The position numbers and the translations under genes were made by a program. The notes under the pieces were generated by a model that saw nothing but the letters and a program-made list of their open reading frames with translations, ran no database searches and had not been told where the DNA came from. 64,000 bases of DNA from an uncultured Eubacteriales bacterium (GTDB lineage Bacteria; Bacillota; Clostridia; Peptostreptococcales; Anaerovoracaceae), in NCBI GenBank assembly GCA_900547295.1, contig URGK01000004.1, positions 1 to 64,000 of the forward strand, written 5' to 3'. Shown here in pieces: positions 36,150 through 45,070 of the stretch. The first letter of the stretch is position 1, and each line of letters starts with the position of its first letter.

Positions 36150-36658
36150 TGAAATGGACAAAATATTTCATAACCGTCCTCCTTGAGATGTTTTTTCAGT
36201 TCCTGTTTTGCTCTGTGGCTCAGCACTCTGGCATTGTCGTAGGACATTCCCAGAAATTTTGCTGCCGATTTGAGTGTGAAACTGCTGAAATACTGCAATT
36301 GCAGTATTTCGCGTCTGCGCAGTTCAAGTCTTGACAGGGCTTTGAATACAGCCTTTGACCGTTCCTCTGAAATTAAATGCTCGGCAGCGTCAGAAACGGA
36401 GTCGCTGAGGCTGTGCAGGTTGTTGTCATAGCTTTCTCTGTTTCTTTTTTTCAGCTCGTTCAGACACAGGTTTCTTGCTACCGTGTAAAGCCATGCCCTC
36501 ATATTTGTATGTTCGGAGCTTAAAGCCAGTATTGCCTTGCAGAAGCTCTCCTGCATCAGATCCTCTGCCAGCTGTGCGTCTTTGCAGAGGGAATAAAGAT
36601 ACAGGTAGAGTTCCCTTGCATACGCATTGTAAAGCTCGGATAGTATTCTGTTGTCCAA
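36023..36658 (-). CDS. ECF-type RNA polymerase sigma factor with an antisense-encoded tail
   Basis: The 211-residue protein starts at TTG 36658 (AAGGAGA four bases before). Region 2 spans ~8-72 (ELYLYLYSLCKDAQLAEDLM, QESFCKAI) and region 4 ~108-158 (RREILQLQYFSSFTLKSAAK, FLGMSYDNARVLSHRAKQEL). Normal ECF proteins end soon after region 4; here residues 170-211 are encoded by the strand opposite the last 127 bp of the VWA gene. No anti-sigma gene lies downstream. A lost stop codon or a deletion joining the two convergent genes would explain this. The regulon is unknown. Confidence 0.8.
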   Translation of the reverse strand: MDNRILSELYNAYARELYLYLYSLCKDAQLAEDLMQESFCKAILALSSEHTNMRAWLYTVARNLCLNELKKRNRESYDNNLHSLSDSVSDAAEHLISEERSKAVFKALSRLELRRREILQLQYFSSFTLKSAAKFLGMSYDNARVLSHRAKQELKKHLKEDGYEIFCPFHQPRSSLYIPSLSPSIDSLNMGNTFSISAKDSGIHAIFSSLS

Positions 36659-36782
36659 GGTATCTCCTTCCCTTTCGCAGACTATAGCCTGTTATTTTGT
36701 ATACATAAGTATAACAAAATTACGGCCTAAAGGTTACACATATTTTTCTGAAAATTATTTGCTAGTGCAAACCGGCTTCAGA

Positions 36783-36791
36783 TGGTATACT
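36783..36791 (+). promoter_or_regulatory. Extended -10 promoter for the LCP gene
   Basis: TG-G-TATACT (TG at 36783-36784, hexamer 36786-36791), 90 bases before the LCP start. The 222-bp gap to the sigma gene holds no gene. The shared gap would allow sigma control of the LCP gene, but I see no clear ECF-type AAC/CGTC motif. Confidence 0.4.
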
Positions 36792-36880
36792 TTCTTTGTA
36801 GCGAAATTTGTCGAAATTCTGTCACCTTATTTGAAGGACAGGTGTCATATATAAAGGGAGATAAAGCAGGAGGATAATTT

Positions 36881-38347
36881 ATGCGAAATAAAGATAAACG
36901 AAACGGACTCAAAATTGCAGCAGTAATATTCTATATAATCTATATACTTGCGGCGATGTTTGCAGCGGTATCAGTTACAATGGTTGATGCATTGCCCGGT
37001 AAATACATATGCGCAGGCTGCGGCGATATAGTTGTGCTCAGCGTGATTACGGGAATACTTTCTCTGGGCAGAAAAAGAAAAAAGGGCGTGAGGATAACCG
37101 GTCTTGTGCTGAGCATCCTGTTTGCGGCCGCATATGTGACAGGCGGCATATATATGCTTCAGGCAGGCAGCTTTTTTAATCAGATAAGCGATAACGGCAA
37201 GGATCTGTCGGAATACTGTGTTGTAGTTAACGCGGACAGCGCAATGGAAAAACCGGAGGATTTGCAGGGCAAAGATGTATATATAACCAGCGAACTGGAC
37301 AGTGAGTATCTTGATGCTCAGGAGCTGCTTACAGATGAAATGAAAGAGCCGGGAGTAAGCTTTAACTACGAGTACAGCACCGATACGGACAAGCTTATGG
37401 GCGGACTTGCCGACAAGTCCTATGAGGCGATATTCTTATCAAAGGGAATAATGGATGTTTACAGTGAAAGTCACACAGGCTTTGAGGACAGCACCAGAAT
37501 AATATACAGCGTGTATGTGGAAAAAGAAACGGCTTCACAGGCGAAGGCTGTGGATGTTACAAAGGAGACTTTTAATATTTACATAACAGGACTTGATACT
37601 ACGGGTACCATTGATGTGCTGTCAAGATCAGATGTGAATATGCTGGTGACAGTTAATCCTAAGACAAAGAAAATACTGCTGACCTCGATTCCGAGAGACT
37701 ATTATGTGAAGCTTCATACATATCAACAGATGGACAAGCTGACACATACAGGTATATACAGCGCTGATGAAACTGTGGCTACGGCAGAGGATCTTCTGGG
37801 CTGTGATATCAATTACTACTATAAATGCAATTTCACCACCGTTACAAATCTGGTCGATGCCATAGGCGGAGTTGATGTGAACTCCGATTTTACCTTTGTG
37901 ACTCACGGCAGACAGAATGAGGGCTTTTATTTCACAGCGGGACAAAATCATCTTAACGGCGCTTCGGCTCTTGCATTTGCACGAGAGAGAAAATCATTTT
38001 CCGACGGTGACAGGCAGCGTATCAAAAATCAACAGATAGTGCTTGCGGCGGTGCTTGACAAGGTTACCTCAAGCTCAACGCTGCTTACCAGGTACAGCTC
38101 CATACTGAGCAGCCTTTCCAGCTATATTGAAACAAATATGAGTGATACAGATATTAAAGCGATTGTGAAGATGCAGCTTGATGATATGGCTAAGTGGGAT
38201 ATCAAAAAGATAAGCCTTGACGGAGAGGGCAGTTCACAGCCATGCTATTCTGCGGGCAATGCCTACGCTTCTGTAATTCTGCCGGACGAAAGCAGTATCG
38301 AAAAGGCTAAGGAGGAAATTGCGAGAATATTTGCGGGGATAGAATAG
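36881..38347 (+). CDS. LytR-CpsA-Psr (LCP) family protein
   Basis: The 488-residue protein has three N-terminal hydrophobic helices (~9-32, 47-66, 72-96) and an extracellular region. Residues ~110-210 form a separate domain reminiscent of a small ligand-binding fold. The LCP domain is at ~225-400: DVLSRSDVNMLVTVN, LTSIPRDYYV, and ALAFARERKSFSDGDRQRIK, with the Asp/Arg pairs that bind pyrophosphate-lipid. LCP enzymes attach glycopolymers to peptidoglycan. It is divergent from the ECF sigma gene. Confidence 0.85.
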   Translation: MRNKDKRNGLKIAAVIFYIIYILAAMFAAVSVTMVDALPGKYICAGCGDIVVLSVITGILSLGRKRKKGVRITGLVLSILFAAAYVTGGIYMLQAGSFFNQISDNGKDLSEYCVVVNADSAMEKPEDLQGKDVYITSELDSEYLDAQELLTDEMKEPGVSFNYEYSTDTDKLMGGLADKSYEAIFLSKGIMDVYSESHTGFEDSTRIIYSVYVEKETASQAKAVDVTKETFNIYITGLDTTGTIDVLSRSDVNMLVTVNPKTKKILLTSIPRDYYVKLHTYQQMDKLTHTGIYSADETVATAEDLLGCDINYYYKCNFTTVTNLVDAIGGVDVNSDFTFVTHGRQNEGFYFTAGQNHLNGASALAFARERKSFSDGDRQRIKNQQIVLAAVLDKVTSSSTLLTRYSSILSSLSSYIETNMSDTDIKAIVKMQLDDMAKWDIKKISLDGEGSSQPCYSAGNAYASVILPDESSIEKAKEEIARIFAGIE

Positions 38348-38360
38348 GGAAGGAATATCT

Positions 38361-38591
38361 GTGCAGGGATATAATAATTTTTGCAGCGCTTTTAAAGAGA
38401 GCGCTGCAGGCTCTCCTAAGACCATATTAAAGACCGCATATCAGGCAGGGACGATCCATAATGAACAGGTATGGTTAAAGGCTCTTTCTGCAAGGAATAA
38501 TGTGGCGCACGCATATAACCATAAGATTGCAATTGAAATTGTAAATCAGTGCAAGAATGAGTTTTACGATATGTTCAGAGAACTCAAATAA
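38361..38591 (+). pseudogene. HI0074-like nucleotidyltransferase substrate-binding protein, internally shortened
   Basis: 76 codons from GTG 38361 (GAAGGA upstream). The C-terminal ~60 residues (SPKTILKTAYQAG, WLKALSARNNVAHAYN) match the HI0074/HEPN-type antitoxin-like family that pairs with MNT nucleotidyltransferases. The family has ~120-140 residues; here the N-terminal YNNFCSAFKE joins directly to SAAGSPK, so about 45 residues including the first helices are missing. A perfect inverted repeat (GCAGCGCT at 38383-38390, AGCGCTGC at 38400-38407) sits exactly at the junction. No partner nucleotidyltransferase is adjacent. Probably a non-functional remnant. Confidence 0.6.
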
Positions 38592-38616
38592 GAAATTGAA
38601 AAATGAAGATAATATT

Positions 38617-38652
38617 AAAGGCATATACATTTACTTTGTGGTATATGCCTTT
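38617..38652. terminator. Bidirectional terminator
   Basis: AAAGGCATATAC (38617-38628) and GTATATGCCTTT (38641-38652) form a perfect 12-bp stem with A/T tracts on both sides, between convergent genes. Confidence 0.75.
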
Positions 38653-38674
38653 TTACTGAAAATTATATATACTG

Positions 38675-39220
38675 TTAACCTTCTGCCTGCTCTGCTCTGT
38701 CATAGAATACGCTCTTGCTTGCAGTTGCAAGAGGAATACCATAGCATACTCTTACGGTTTCAGACATAAATCCAGATCTGACAGCAGCCTTTCCGGCCGA
38801 GAATAAAACGCGGTTGTCTATTCTGTTGTCTGCGGCAACCGATACGGCTGAACCTACAGCTATGCCAAGGTCTGTAATATTAAATGCGCAGTTTGCGCCA
38901 GCCTTGACCATTTCAGCGCAGTTTTCAAAACCGCAGTAGCTGCAGCCCTCAAGACCGATAGGTGAATTTTTAGCCCCTATCAGAAGTATGCAGTGTGATG
39001 CATCTATATTGGCTGCGTCCCTTATGAAAAACTCCTGTTCAGGCTCTTTGCCTATTTCTCTCATCGCCTCTGTCAGCCTGTCCTTGTCGGCTCCGTCAAG
39101 AATTAAAACCTCGACATTATCCTCGCCGCAGCCCTTAGGCGCAGTTTTTGCCGCCGCAGCCATAAGCTTTGCTACTGTAATGGCAGCTTCTTTTTCCACA
39201 TCTGTACCAAGATATATCAT
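38675..39220 (-). CDS. DUF2148 (ferredoxin-domain) protein
   Basis: 181 residues from the ATG at 39220 with AAAGGAGA upstream; the open frame continues to 39610 but through the divergent promoter and neighbouring gene. The Cys cluster GCSYCGFENC near residues 110-119 and the NITDLGIAVGSAVSVAADNRIDNRVLFSAGKAA segment fit DUF2148 proteins, which are predicted redox or metal-binding proteins of unknown function in anaerobes. Divergent from the kinase-like/nucleotidyltransferase gene. Confidence 0.8.
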   Translation of the reverse strand: MIYLGTDVEKEAAITVAKLMAAAAKTAPKGCGEDNVEVLILDGADKDRLTEAMREIGKEPEQEFFIRDAANIDASHCILLIGAKNSPIGLEGCSYCGFENCAEMVKAGANCAFNITDLGIAVGSAVSVAADNRIDNRVLFSAGKAAVRSGFMSETVRVCYGIPLATASKSVFYDRAEQAEG

Positions 39221-39256
39221 AACCTCGTCTCCTTTACATATAAATTCTTCAGACAA

Positions 39257-39300
39257 ATTATATCTCAATCCTTTGATAATGACAAATAATATTATATAAT
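39257..39300. promoter_or_regulatory. Overlapping divergent promoters
   Basis: Minus strand: TTGTCA (complement of 39280-39285) and TATAAT (complement of 39257-39262), 17-bp spacer, for the DUF2148 gene. Plus strand: TTGATA (39273-39278) and TATAAT (39295-39300), 16-bp spacer, for the gene at 39326. The two -35 boxes nearly coincide, so the promoters should compete. Confidence 0.65.
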
Positions 39301-39325
39301 TATAACAAAGCGAGCGGAGGTATAT

Positions 39326-40684
39326 ATGGACAGCAGCAGAATTTATGTAACCGGCTTTATAGGAAGCCGCAGGAAACAGCTGGCGCAGGAGCTGGCAAAA
39401 CAGTACGGCTATGAATATATTGATATTGATAAGCTGATAGAAGCATCTGACGGCAGAAGCATCAGAAAAATATGTATGATGGACGGAGAGCACGGCTACA
39501 GAAACAAAGAATATGAAGTGCTTAAGAGTCTTGAGGACAGGTCGGAATTTGTTGCCGTCTGCAGTGACGGCATTGCGCTTGATGATATGTGCGCCGATAT
39601 TCTGAAGCATGGCAGAGTATACATAGCAGATGAGGACCTCAGCACAGAAAAGCTCTGGGAGCAGGCTCTTTCAGACAGAGAAATACCGTATGCTTTTCTT
39701 ATGGACAGGGATTATGACAGGTTTTGCAGCCTGTACGATATACGAAAGCATATATATCAGGACATCAGGGAGGGAAATCAAATGAAAGAACCGGTATTGA
39801 TAATAATGGCGGCCGGAATGGGTTCAAGATACGGCGGCCTCAAACAGATGGACAAAATAACGGAGCAGGGAGAGATTATTCTTGATTTTTCCCTGTATGA
39901 CGCATATATGGCAGGCTTCAAAAAAGCCGTTATAGTTATCAAAGAGGAAATGCAGGAGGACTTCGAACAGCTGATTAAAGGCAGAGCCGATAAGTATATG
40001 GAGATTGAATATGCTTATCAGAGCCTTGAAGATATCCCGGAGGAATTTGAAATTCCTGAGGGCAGAGTAAAGCCATGGGGAACAGGTCACGCTGTGCTTG
40101 CGGCAAGAAACATAGTTGACGGACCGTTTGCAGTAATCAATGCAGATGACTTTTACGGTGCAGGGGCATTCCTTGCCATCTATGAATTTCTGGAGCAGGC
40201 GGAAGATGATTATTGTATGGTGGCATACAAGGTCGAAAACACCCTTTCTGAAAGCGGCTATGTTTCAAGAGGTGTCTGTGATGTTGACAGCGGAGGATAT
40301 CTTGCGGATATCAATGAGAGAACAAAGATAATGTGGCACGGAGAGGATATAGTGTATGAGGAGGGAGAGCGCCTTGTTTATGTTGACAAGGGAACGCCTG
40401 TGTCTATGAACTTCTGGGGATTTACCGCAGACTTTATGAAGCAGCTCGAAAGCAGATTTCCGGCATTTATGAAGCAGACTCTTGAGGATAACCCGCAAAA
40501 GGGCGAATACTTCCTGCCGGGCGTGGTGGATGAGGTTATATCAGAGGGCATTGCAAAAGTAAAAGTATTGAACTCATCTGACAAATGGTACGGTGTGACA
40601 TACAAAGAGGATAAGGAGAGCGTTACAGCTGCGCTGCAGTCAATGAAGGACAAAGGGATTTATCCTGATAATCTGTGGAAATAG
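39326..40684 (+). CDS. Fusion: degenerate shikimate-kinase-like domain + nucleotidyltransferase
   Basis: The 452-residue protein. Residues 1-150 follow the shikimate kinase/gluconokinase layout (RIYVTGFIGSRRKQLAQELA, YEYIDIDKLIEASDGRSI), but the P-loop reads GFIGSRRKQ instead of GxxGxGK[ST], so ATP binding is doubtful. Residues 153-452 are a sugar-nucleotidyltransferase-like enzyme with AAGMGSRYGGLKQMD, VINADDFYG and NFWGF. Many relatives of this second part stand alone with ~300 residues. An ATG at 39782 with GGGAGGG seven bases upstream opens exactly at the second domain, so a shorter protein may also be made. The sugar substrate is unknown. Confidence 0.75.
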   Translation: MDSSRIYVTGFIGSRRKQLAQELAKQYGYEYIDIDKLIEASDGRSIRKICMMDGEHGYRNKEYEVLKSLEDRSEFVAVCSDGIALDDMCADILKHGRVYIADEDLSTEKLWEQALSDREIPYAFLMDRDYDRFCSLYDIRKHIYQDIREGNQMKEPVLIIMAAGMGSRYGGLKQMDKITEQGEIILDFSLYDAYMAGFKKAVIVIKEEMQEDFEQLIKGRADKYMEIEYAYQSLEDIPEEFEIPEGRVKPWGTGHAVLAARNIVDGPFAVINADDFYGAGAFLAIYEFLEQAEDDYCMVAYKVENTLSESGYVSRGVCDVDSGGYLADINERTKIMWHGEDIVYEEGERLVYVDKGTPVSMNFWGFTADFMKQLESRFPAFMKQTLEDNPQKGEYFLPGVVDEVISEGIAKVKVLNSSDKWYGVTYKEDKESVTAALQSMKDKGIYPDNLWK

Positions 40685-40743
40685 AGACAGGATGCATATG
40701 TTTGCTTGCATAATAAAGTATTAAACTTTTACCCGCATAACCC

Positions 40744-40773
40744 TTGACACCCCCATTACTTTTTTAGTAAAAT
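40744..40773 (+). promoter_or_regulatory. Promoter of the ileS T-box transcript
   Basis: TTGACA at 40744-40749 and TAAAAT at 40768-40773, 18-bp spacer. Confidence 0.7.
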
Positions 40774-40994
40774 GAGTAGTAATCGAATATTGGCTGTGAT
40801 GGAACCAGTAAGCCTGTGTAATATCCTTACAGAGAGATGCTCGTATGCTGAGAGAGCATCGGTGAAGCAGGTCTGAATATCACTCCGGAGCCTGTTGTAC
40901 TAATGAGCGACATATTTATTAATATGTAACTAGGGTGGTACCGCGGTTTTGTAAAATCGTCCCTAATTCACTTTTGTGAGTTGGGGATTTTTTA
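40774..40994 (+). promoter_or_regulatory. Isoleucine T-box riboswitch
   Basis: The canonical T-box TAGGGTGGTACCGCGG lies at 40931-40946. The terminator follows, with stem TCCCTAATTCAC (40960-40971) and GTGAGTTGGGGA (40976-40987) and a T-run. The specifier is ATC at 40879-40881 in GAATATCACTCCGGAG. TGGT fits the A discriminator of tRNA-Ile. Controls ileS. Confidence 0.9.
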
Positions 40995-41024
40995 TATCCC
41001 CAAACAACTAAAACAGAAAGGGTA

Positions 41025-44000
41025 ATGAAACAAATGTTTAAAAACTTATCAGAAAAACCTATAGCCGAGGTTCAGAAAGAACAGGTAGCTAAATGGAAAG
41101 AAGAAGATCTTCTTGGCAAATGTATATCAACAAGAGAGGGTATGCCGACATTTAACTTCTATGAAGGTCCGCCTACGGCCAACGGCAAACCGGGCATACA
41201 TCACGTAATGGCAAGAACCCTCAAGGACTCCGTAAACCGTTACAAGACAATGCAGGGCTATCAGGTGCACCGTAAGGCAGGCTGGGATACTCACGGACTG
41301 CCGGTTGAAATCGAAGTCGAAAAGCAGCTCAAAATGTCCGGCAAGCAGGACATCGAAAAATACGGCATCAAAGAATTCAACGAAAAGTGCAGGGAGTCCG
41401 TATTCACATACACAGACATGTGGGAGCAGATGAGTGACCGTATGGCATATATGGCCGATATGGAGAACCCGTATATCACACTGGACAACAACTACATCGA
41501 GACAGGCTGGTGGATTATCAAGGAATTCTTCAAGGCAGGCCTCGTATATGAAGGTCACAAGATACTTCCGTTCTGCCCAAGATGCGGAACAGGACTTGCA
41601 TCACACGAGGTAGCGCAGGGATACAAGGAAGTCAAGACAACAACTATCACAGCAAAATTCAAGAGAAAAGACGCAGACGAATACTTCCTTGCATGGACAA
41701 CCACTCCTTGGACACTGGCTGCAAACGTGGCGCTTACAGTAGGACCTGACTACGATTACCTCAAGGTTAAGATGACCGCAGGCGATGAAGAGGGCAGCGT
41801 ATTTTATGTAGGCAAGAGCCTTGCAGATAAGGTTCTCGGCGAGGGCAACTATGAAGTCATCGAAGAAATGAAAGGCAGCGACCTTGAATATATAGAATAC
41901 GAACAGCTTATGCCGTTTGTAAAGGCTGACAAAAAAGCATTCTTCGTTACATGTATGGACTATGTAACAACAGAAGACGGTACAGGTATCGTTCATACCG
42001 CTCCGGCGTTCGGTGAAGACGACTATCAGTGCGGCAGAAAATATAATCTTCCTGTAATAAACCCTGTAAATGAGCAGGGACTCTATACTGCAACTCCATG
42101 GGAGGGCAGATTTGTAATGGAAGACGGCCTTGATGTTGAAATCATCAAATGGCTGGCAGCCGAAAACAAAATCTTCGCAAAAGCAAAGGTTGAGCACAAC
42201 TATCCTCACTGCTGGAGATGCGGTACACCGCTTATCTACTATGCGAAGCCAAGCTGGTATATCGAAATGAGCAAGCTCAAGGATCAGCTGGTTGAGGCTA
42301 ACAACAAAGTCAACTGGTATCCTGATTATGTCGGAGAGAAGAGATTCGGCAACTGGATTGCAGACGTAAAAGACTGGGCAATCTCAAGAAACAGATACTG
42401 GGGAACTCCTATTCCTATCTGGAGATGTGAATGCGGACACCTTGAGTGCATAGGCTCAAGGGCAGAGCTGGTTGAAAAATCAATAGAAGACATAGATGAG
42501 AGCATAGAGCTTCACAGACCGTATGTTGATGACGTTCATATCAAATGCCCTCACTGCGGCAAGAAAATGACAAGAATACCTGAGGTTATGGACTGCTGGT
42601 TTGACTCAGGCGCTATGCCGTTTGCACAGCAGCACTATCCGTTTGAGAACTCCGAGAACTTTGATACAGAGCTGTTCCCGGCAGACTTCATCTGCGAGGG
42701 TATAGACCAGACAAGAGGCTGGTTCTACTCGCTGCTTGCAATTTCAGTATTCATCAAGGGACAGGCTCCGTACAGAAACGTACTGGTAAACGACCTTATC
42801 CTCGACAAGAACGGCAAGAAGATGAGCAAGCACGTGGGCAACACTGTAAATCCGTTTGAAATGCTTGATAAATACGGTGCAGATGCTACCAGATGGTATC
42901 TGCTTCACACTTCACCTGCATGGTCACCGACCAAGTTTGACGAGGACGGCCTTATAGAAATCACAAGCAAATTCTTCGGAACACTGCGAAACGTATACAA
43001 CTTCTTCGTACTTTACTCAAATCAGGACAATATAGATATCGGCAAGGTATTTGTTGACTACAGAAAACGTCCTGAGCTTGACAGATGGATACTCTCCAAG
43101 TACAACAGACTCATTGATGATGTTACAGAGGAAATGAACAGATATGACCATATGAAGACCGTAAGAAAGATACAGAACTTCGTGGTTGAAGACCTGTCCA
43201 ACTGGTACATCAGAAGAGCAAGAAGAAGATTCTGGGCAGAAGAACTGACAGAGGACAAGAAGAGCGTATACGCTACAACCTATGAAATTCTCGTAGGCGT
43301 TGCACAGCTTATGGCTCCGTTCGCACCGTTTATCTCAGACGAGATTTATACAGACCTTACAGGCGCCGAATCGGTTCACCTGAGCTTCTTCCCTAAATCA
43401 GATGCAGATCTTATCGACGAAAAGGTAGAGGAAAGAATGGACCTTGTAAGAGATATGGTTGCGCTGGGCAGAGGTATCCGTGAAAAAGAAAGAATTAAAG
43501 TAAGACAGCCGCTTAACGAAATCCTTGTGGACGGCAAGTATGAAGCCCTCATAGAGGACCTTGTACCTCTTATTATGGAGGAACTCAATGTCAAGGACGT
43601 TAAGTTTGAAAAACAGCTGGATAAATATATGAATTACTCACTGAAACCTAACTTCAAGGTTGCAGGACCTGTTCTGGGCAAAAATATCAAGGCTTTCGGA
43701 GCAGCCCTTGCAGCGGCGGATGCGGCAGCAGTAGTGGCAGAGCTTGAAACAGGCGGTAAATATGTCCTCAAGGTCGGCGATGACGATATGAAGATCGAAA
43801 AGGACTTCGTGGATGTAAGAATTGACGCCAAGGAAGGCTTTGCGGTTGCAATGGAAAACAACCTGTTTGTAATCCTCGACACAAATCTTGATGCAGACCT
43901 TATAGACGAGGGCTTCGCAAGAGAGCTTATCTCCAAGGTTCAGCAGCTTAGAAAACAAAAGGGTCTTGAAATGATGGACAACATCAGCATCACAATAGCG

Positions 44001-44147
44001 GCAGATGATGAAATTTCAGCAGCTGTTAAGAAGCACAAAGACTACATTATGAAAGAAACCCTTGCGCTTAAATTAGAAGAAAACGATGCGCCTGAGGAAT
44101 TTGACCTTAACGGACACAAGACAGGAATAGCAGTAGAAAAAATGTAA
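41025..44147 (+). CDS. ileS: Isoleucyl-tRNA synthetase, type 2, with GIHH signature
   Basis: Class I synthetase of 1040 residues, the length of the eukaryote-like IleRS2 group. WDTHGLPVE supports this group. The HIGH motif position reads GIHH (residues 57-60 in NGKPGIHHVMA), i.e. first and third residues swapped, and the KMSKS motif is KMSKH at 599-603. CP1 editing domain residues lie around 180-390, and CxxC pairs near 187-190 and 505-508 suggest zinc sites. ATG 41025 and ATG 41034 are both possible starts behind AAAGGGT. Controlled by an Ile T-box. The swapped motif is known from mupirocin-hyper-resistant IleRS2. Confidence 0.93.
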   Translation: MKQMFKNLSEKPIAEVQKEQVAKWKEEDLLGKCISTREGMPTFNFYEGPPTANGKPGIHHVMARTLKDSVNRYKTMQGYQVHRKAGWDTHGLPVEIEVEKQLKMSGKQDIEKYGIKEFNEKCRESVFTYTDMWEQMSDRMAYMADMENPYITLDNNYIETGWWIIKEFFKAGLVYEGHKILPFCPRCGTGLASHEVAQGYKEVKTTTITAKFKRKDADEYFLAWTTTPWTLAANVALTVGPDYDYLKVKMTAGDEEGSVFYVGKSLADKVLGEGNYEVIEEMKGSDLEYIEYEQLMPFVKADKKAFFVTCMDYVTTEDGTGIVHTAPAFGEDDYQCGRKYNLPVINPVNEQGLYTATPWEGRFVMEDGLDVEIIKWLAAENKIFAKAKVEHNYPHCWRCGTPLIYYAKPSWYIEMSKLKDQLVEANNKVNWYPDYVGEKRFGNWIADVKDWAISRNRYWGTPIPIWRCECGHLECIGSRAELVEKSIEDIDESIELHRPYVDDVHIKCPHCGKKMTRIPEVMDCWFDSGAMPFAQQHYPFENSENFDTELFPADFICEGIDQTRGWFYSLLAISVFIKGQAPYRNVLVNDLILDKNGKKMSKHVGNTVNPFEMLDKYGADATRWYLLHTSPAWSPTKFDEDGLIEITSKFFGTLRNVYNFFVLYSNQDNIDIGKVFVDYRKRPELDRWILSKYNRLIDDVTEEMNRYDHMKTVRKIQNFVVEDLSNWYIRRARRRFWAEELTEDKKSVYATTYEILVGVAQLMAPFAPFISDEIYTDLTGAESVHLSFFPKSDADLIDEKVEERMDLVRDMVALGRGIREKERIKVRQPLNEILVDGKYEALIEDLVPLIMEELNVKDVKFEKQLDKYMNYSLKPNFKVAGPVLGKNIKAFGAALAAADAAAVVAELETGGKYVLKVGDDDMKIEKDFVDVRIDAKEGFAVAMENNLFVILDTNLDADLIDEGFARELISKVQQLRKQKGLEMMDNISITIAADDEISAAVKKHKDYIMKETLALKLEENDAPEEFDLNGHKTGIAVEKM

Positions 44148-44162
44148 TACACAAAAAATATG

Positions 44163-44188
44163 CCGGAGAGAAAAAGACTTCTCTCCGG
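44163..44188. terminator. Bidirectional terminator after ileS
   Basis: CCGGAGAGAA (44163-44172) and TTCTCTCCGG (44179-44188), perfect 10-bp stem with TTTTACT on the plus side and an A-tract (T-run on minus) at 44151-44158. Confidence 0.8.
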
Positions 44189-44212
44189 TTTTACTCTGTC
44201 TTAAACAGAAGC

Positions 44213-45025
44213 TTAATCCTGCTCAGTAATCGGAAGCACCAGTCTTGAGCAGTAAAGCTCTGGGTCTATTTCGCGGCCTGTATAAGGGGCTACTATACCA
44301 AGTACGCGGGGATAGCCCGCAGGTTTCAGATTTCTCTCCCTTGCCTCTCTGCCGAGAGCAAGCCATGCAGTATCCACATCTTTGTAGCTGCCAAGGTAAA
44401 GCACCGAAAGTGCCCTGCATGCAGGAAAAACCACAGCCTCAGCAGGAGCTTTCTCAGGTACTACCGGAATACACACATGGAATGTAAACGGTTCTGTAGT
44501 CAGAGTGCCCTCAAGGTAGTCAGTGCGTTCGCTTACAGCAAACAGCGGCTCTCTGCCGAGAGCATATCCCTTGTCTACACATTCGTGATAAAAACCGTAC
44601 ATTGCATCATATTTCTGTGAAACAGTAAGTCCCTTTTGGGTGCTTACGCAGCATACACATTCCGGTAGGTCAATAATATCGGCAGACAGATTGTCCCAAT
44701 GGCCTGAGCGTATACGCATTTCCTCGACGCTTCTTTGTAGCATCGAAAGCTTTTGCTCCAGAGGCGCCAGCATACTTTCCGTTTTGCCGCCGCTTTTAAA
44801 ATATTCAAGGATTTCCTCCTTGTCAAGACCCATATATTTAAGATTTTCTATTACCATAATGTGTGAAACATTATGATTGTCATAATACCTGCGGCCGCTT
44901 CCGGGATCTGTATATGCCGGAGTCAGAAGCCCGCTCTCCTCCATTCGCAGGATTGTGCTCCGCGAAAGGCTGCAGGCTTTCGCAACCTGCGCTATTCGAA
45001 AAAGTTCTTTTTTTTCGCTGCTCAT
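44213..45025 (-). CDS. MerR-family regulator with GyrI-like effector domain
   Basis: 270 residues from ATG 45025, which has GGGGTG seven bases before it (a GTG at 45034 is in the same frame). The N-terminal MerR winged helix (FRIAQVAKACSLSRSTILRM, GLLTPAYTDPGSGRRYY) is followed by a dimerisation coil (~85-115) and a C-terminal effector-binding domain of ~150 residues like BmrR/GyrI. Such proteins sense amphipathic or toxic compounds. An inverted repeat lies between its promoter and start, pointing to autoregulation. The divergent gene is the surface protein at 45150. Confidence 0.85.
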   Translation of the reverse strand: MSSEKKELFRIAQVAKACSLSRSTILRMEESGLLTPAYTDPGSGRRYYDNHNVSHIMVIENLKYMGLDKEEILEYFKSGGKTESMLAPLEQKLSMLQRSVEEMRIRSGHWDNLSADIIDLPECVCCVSTQKGLTVSQKYDAMYGFYHECVDKGYALGREPLFAVSERTDYLEGTLTTEPFTFHVCIPVVPEKAPAEAVVFPACRALSVLYLGSYKDVDTAWLALGREARERNLKPAGYPRVLGIVAPYTGREIDPELYCSRLVLPITEQD

Positions 45026-45070
45026 GATTTTCACCCCTTCATATGAAATTAACTGTAAAAAAAGGTTGAT

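Noticed and set aside
36149..36334. Plus-strand frame after the VWA gene
   Set aside because: It lies opposite the region 4 coding sequence of the sigma factor and has no homology; a shadow frame.
38361..39220. HI0074-like gene plus DUF2148 as a toxin-antitoxin pair
   Set aside because: They converge across a bidirectional terminator and no MNT-type nucleotidyltransferase is present.
38675..39610. Long 311-codon minus-strand frame
   Set aside because: Only the part below 39220 is the DUF2148 gene. The upstream part crosses two promoters and the start of the 39326 gene and looks non-coding.
39326..40684. Fusion gene as a defence nucleotidyltransferase (CD-NTase-like)
   Set aside because: The motifs are those of sugar-nucleotide pyrophosphorylases (GxGSRYGGxKQ), not of polymerase-beta-like CD-NTases, and no effector gene is adjacent.
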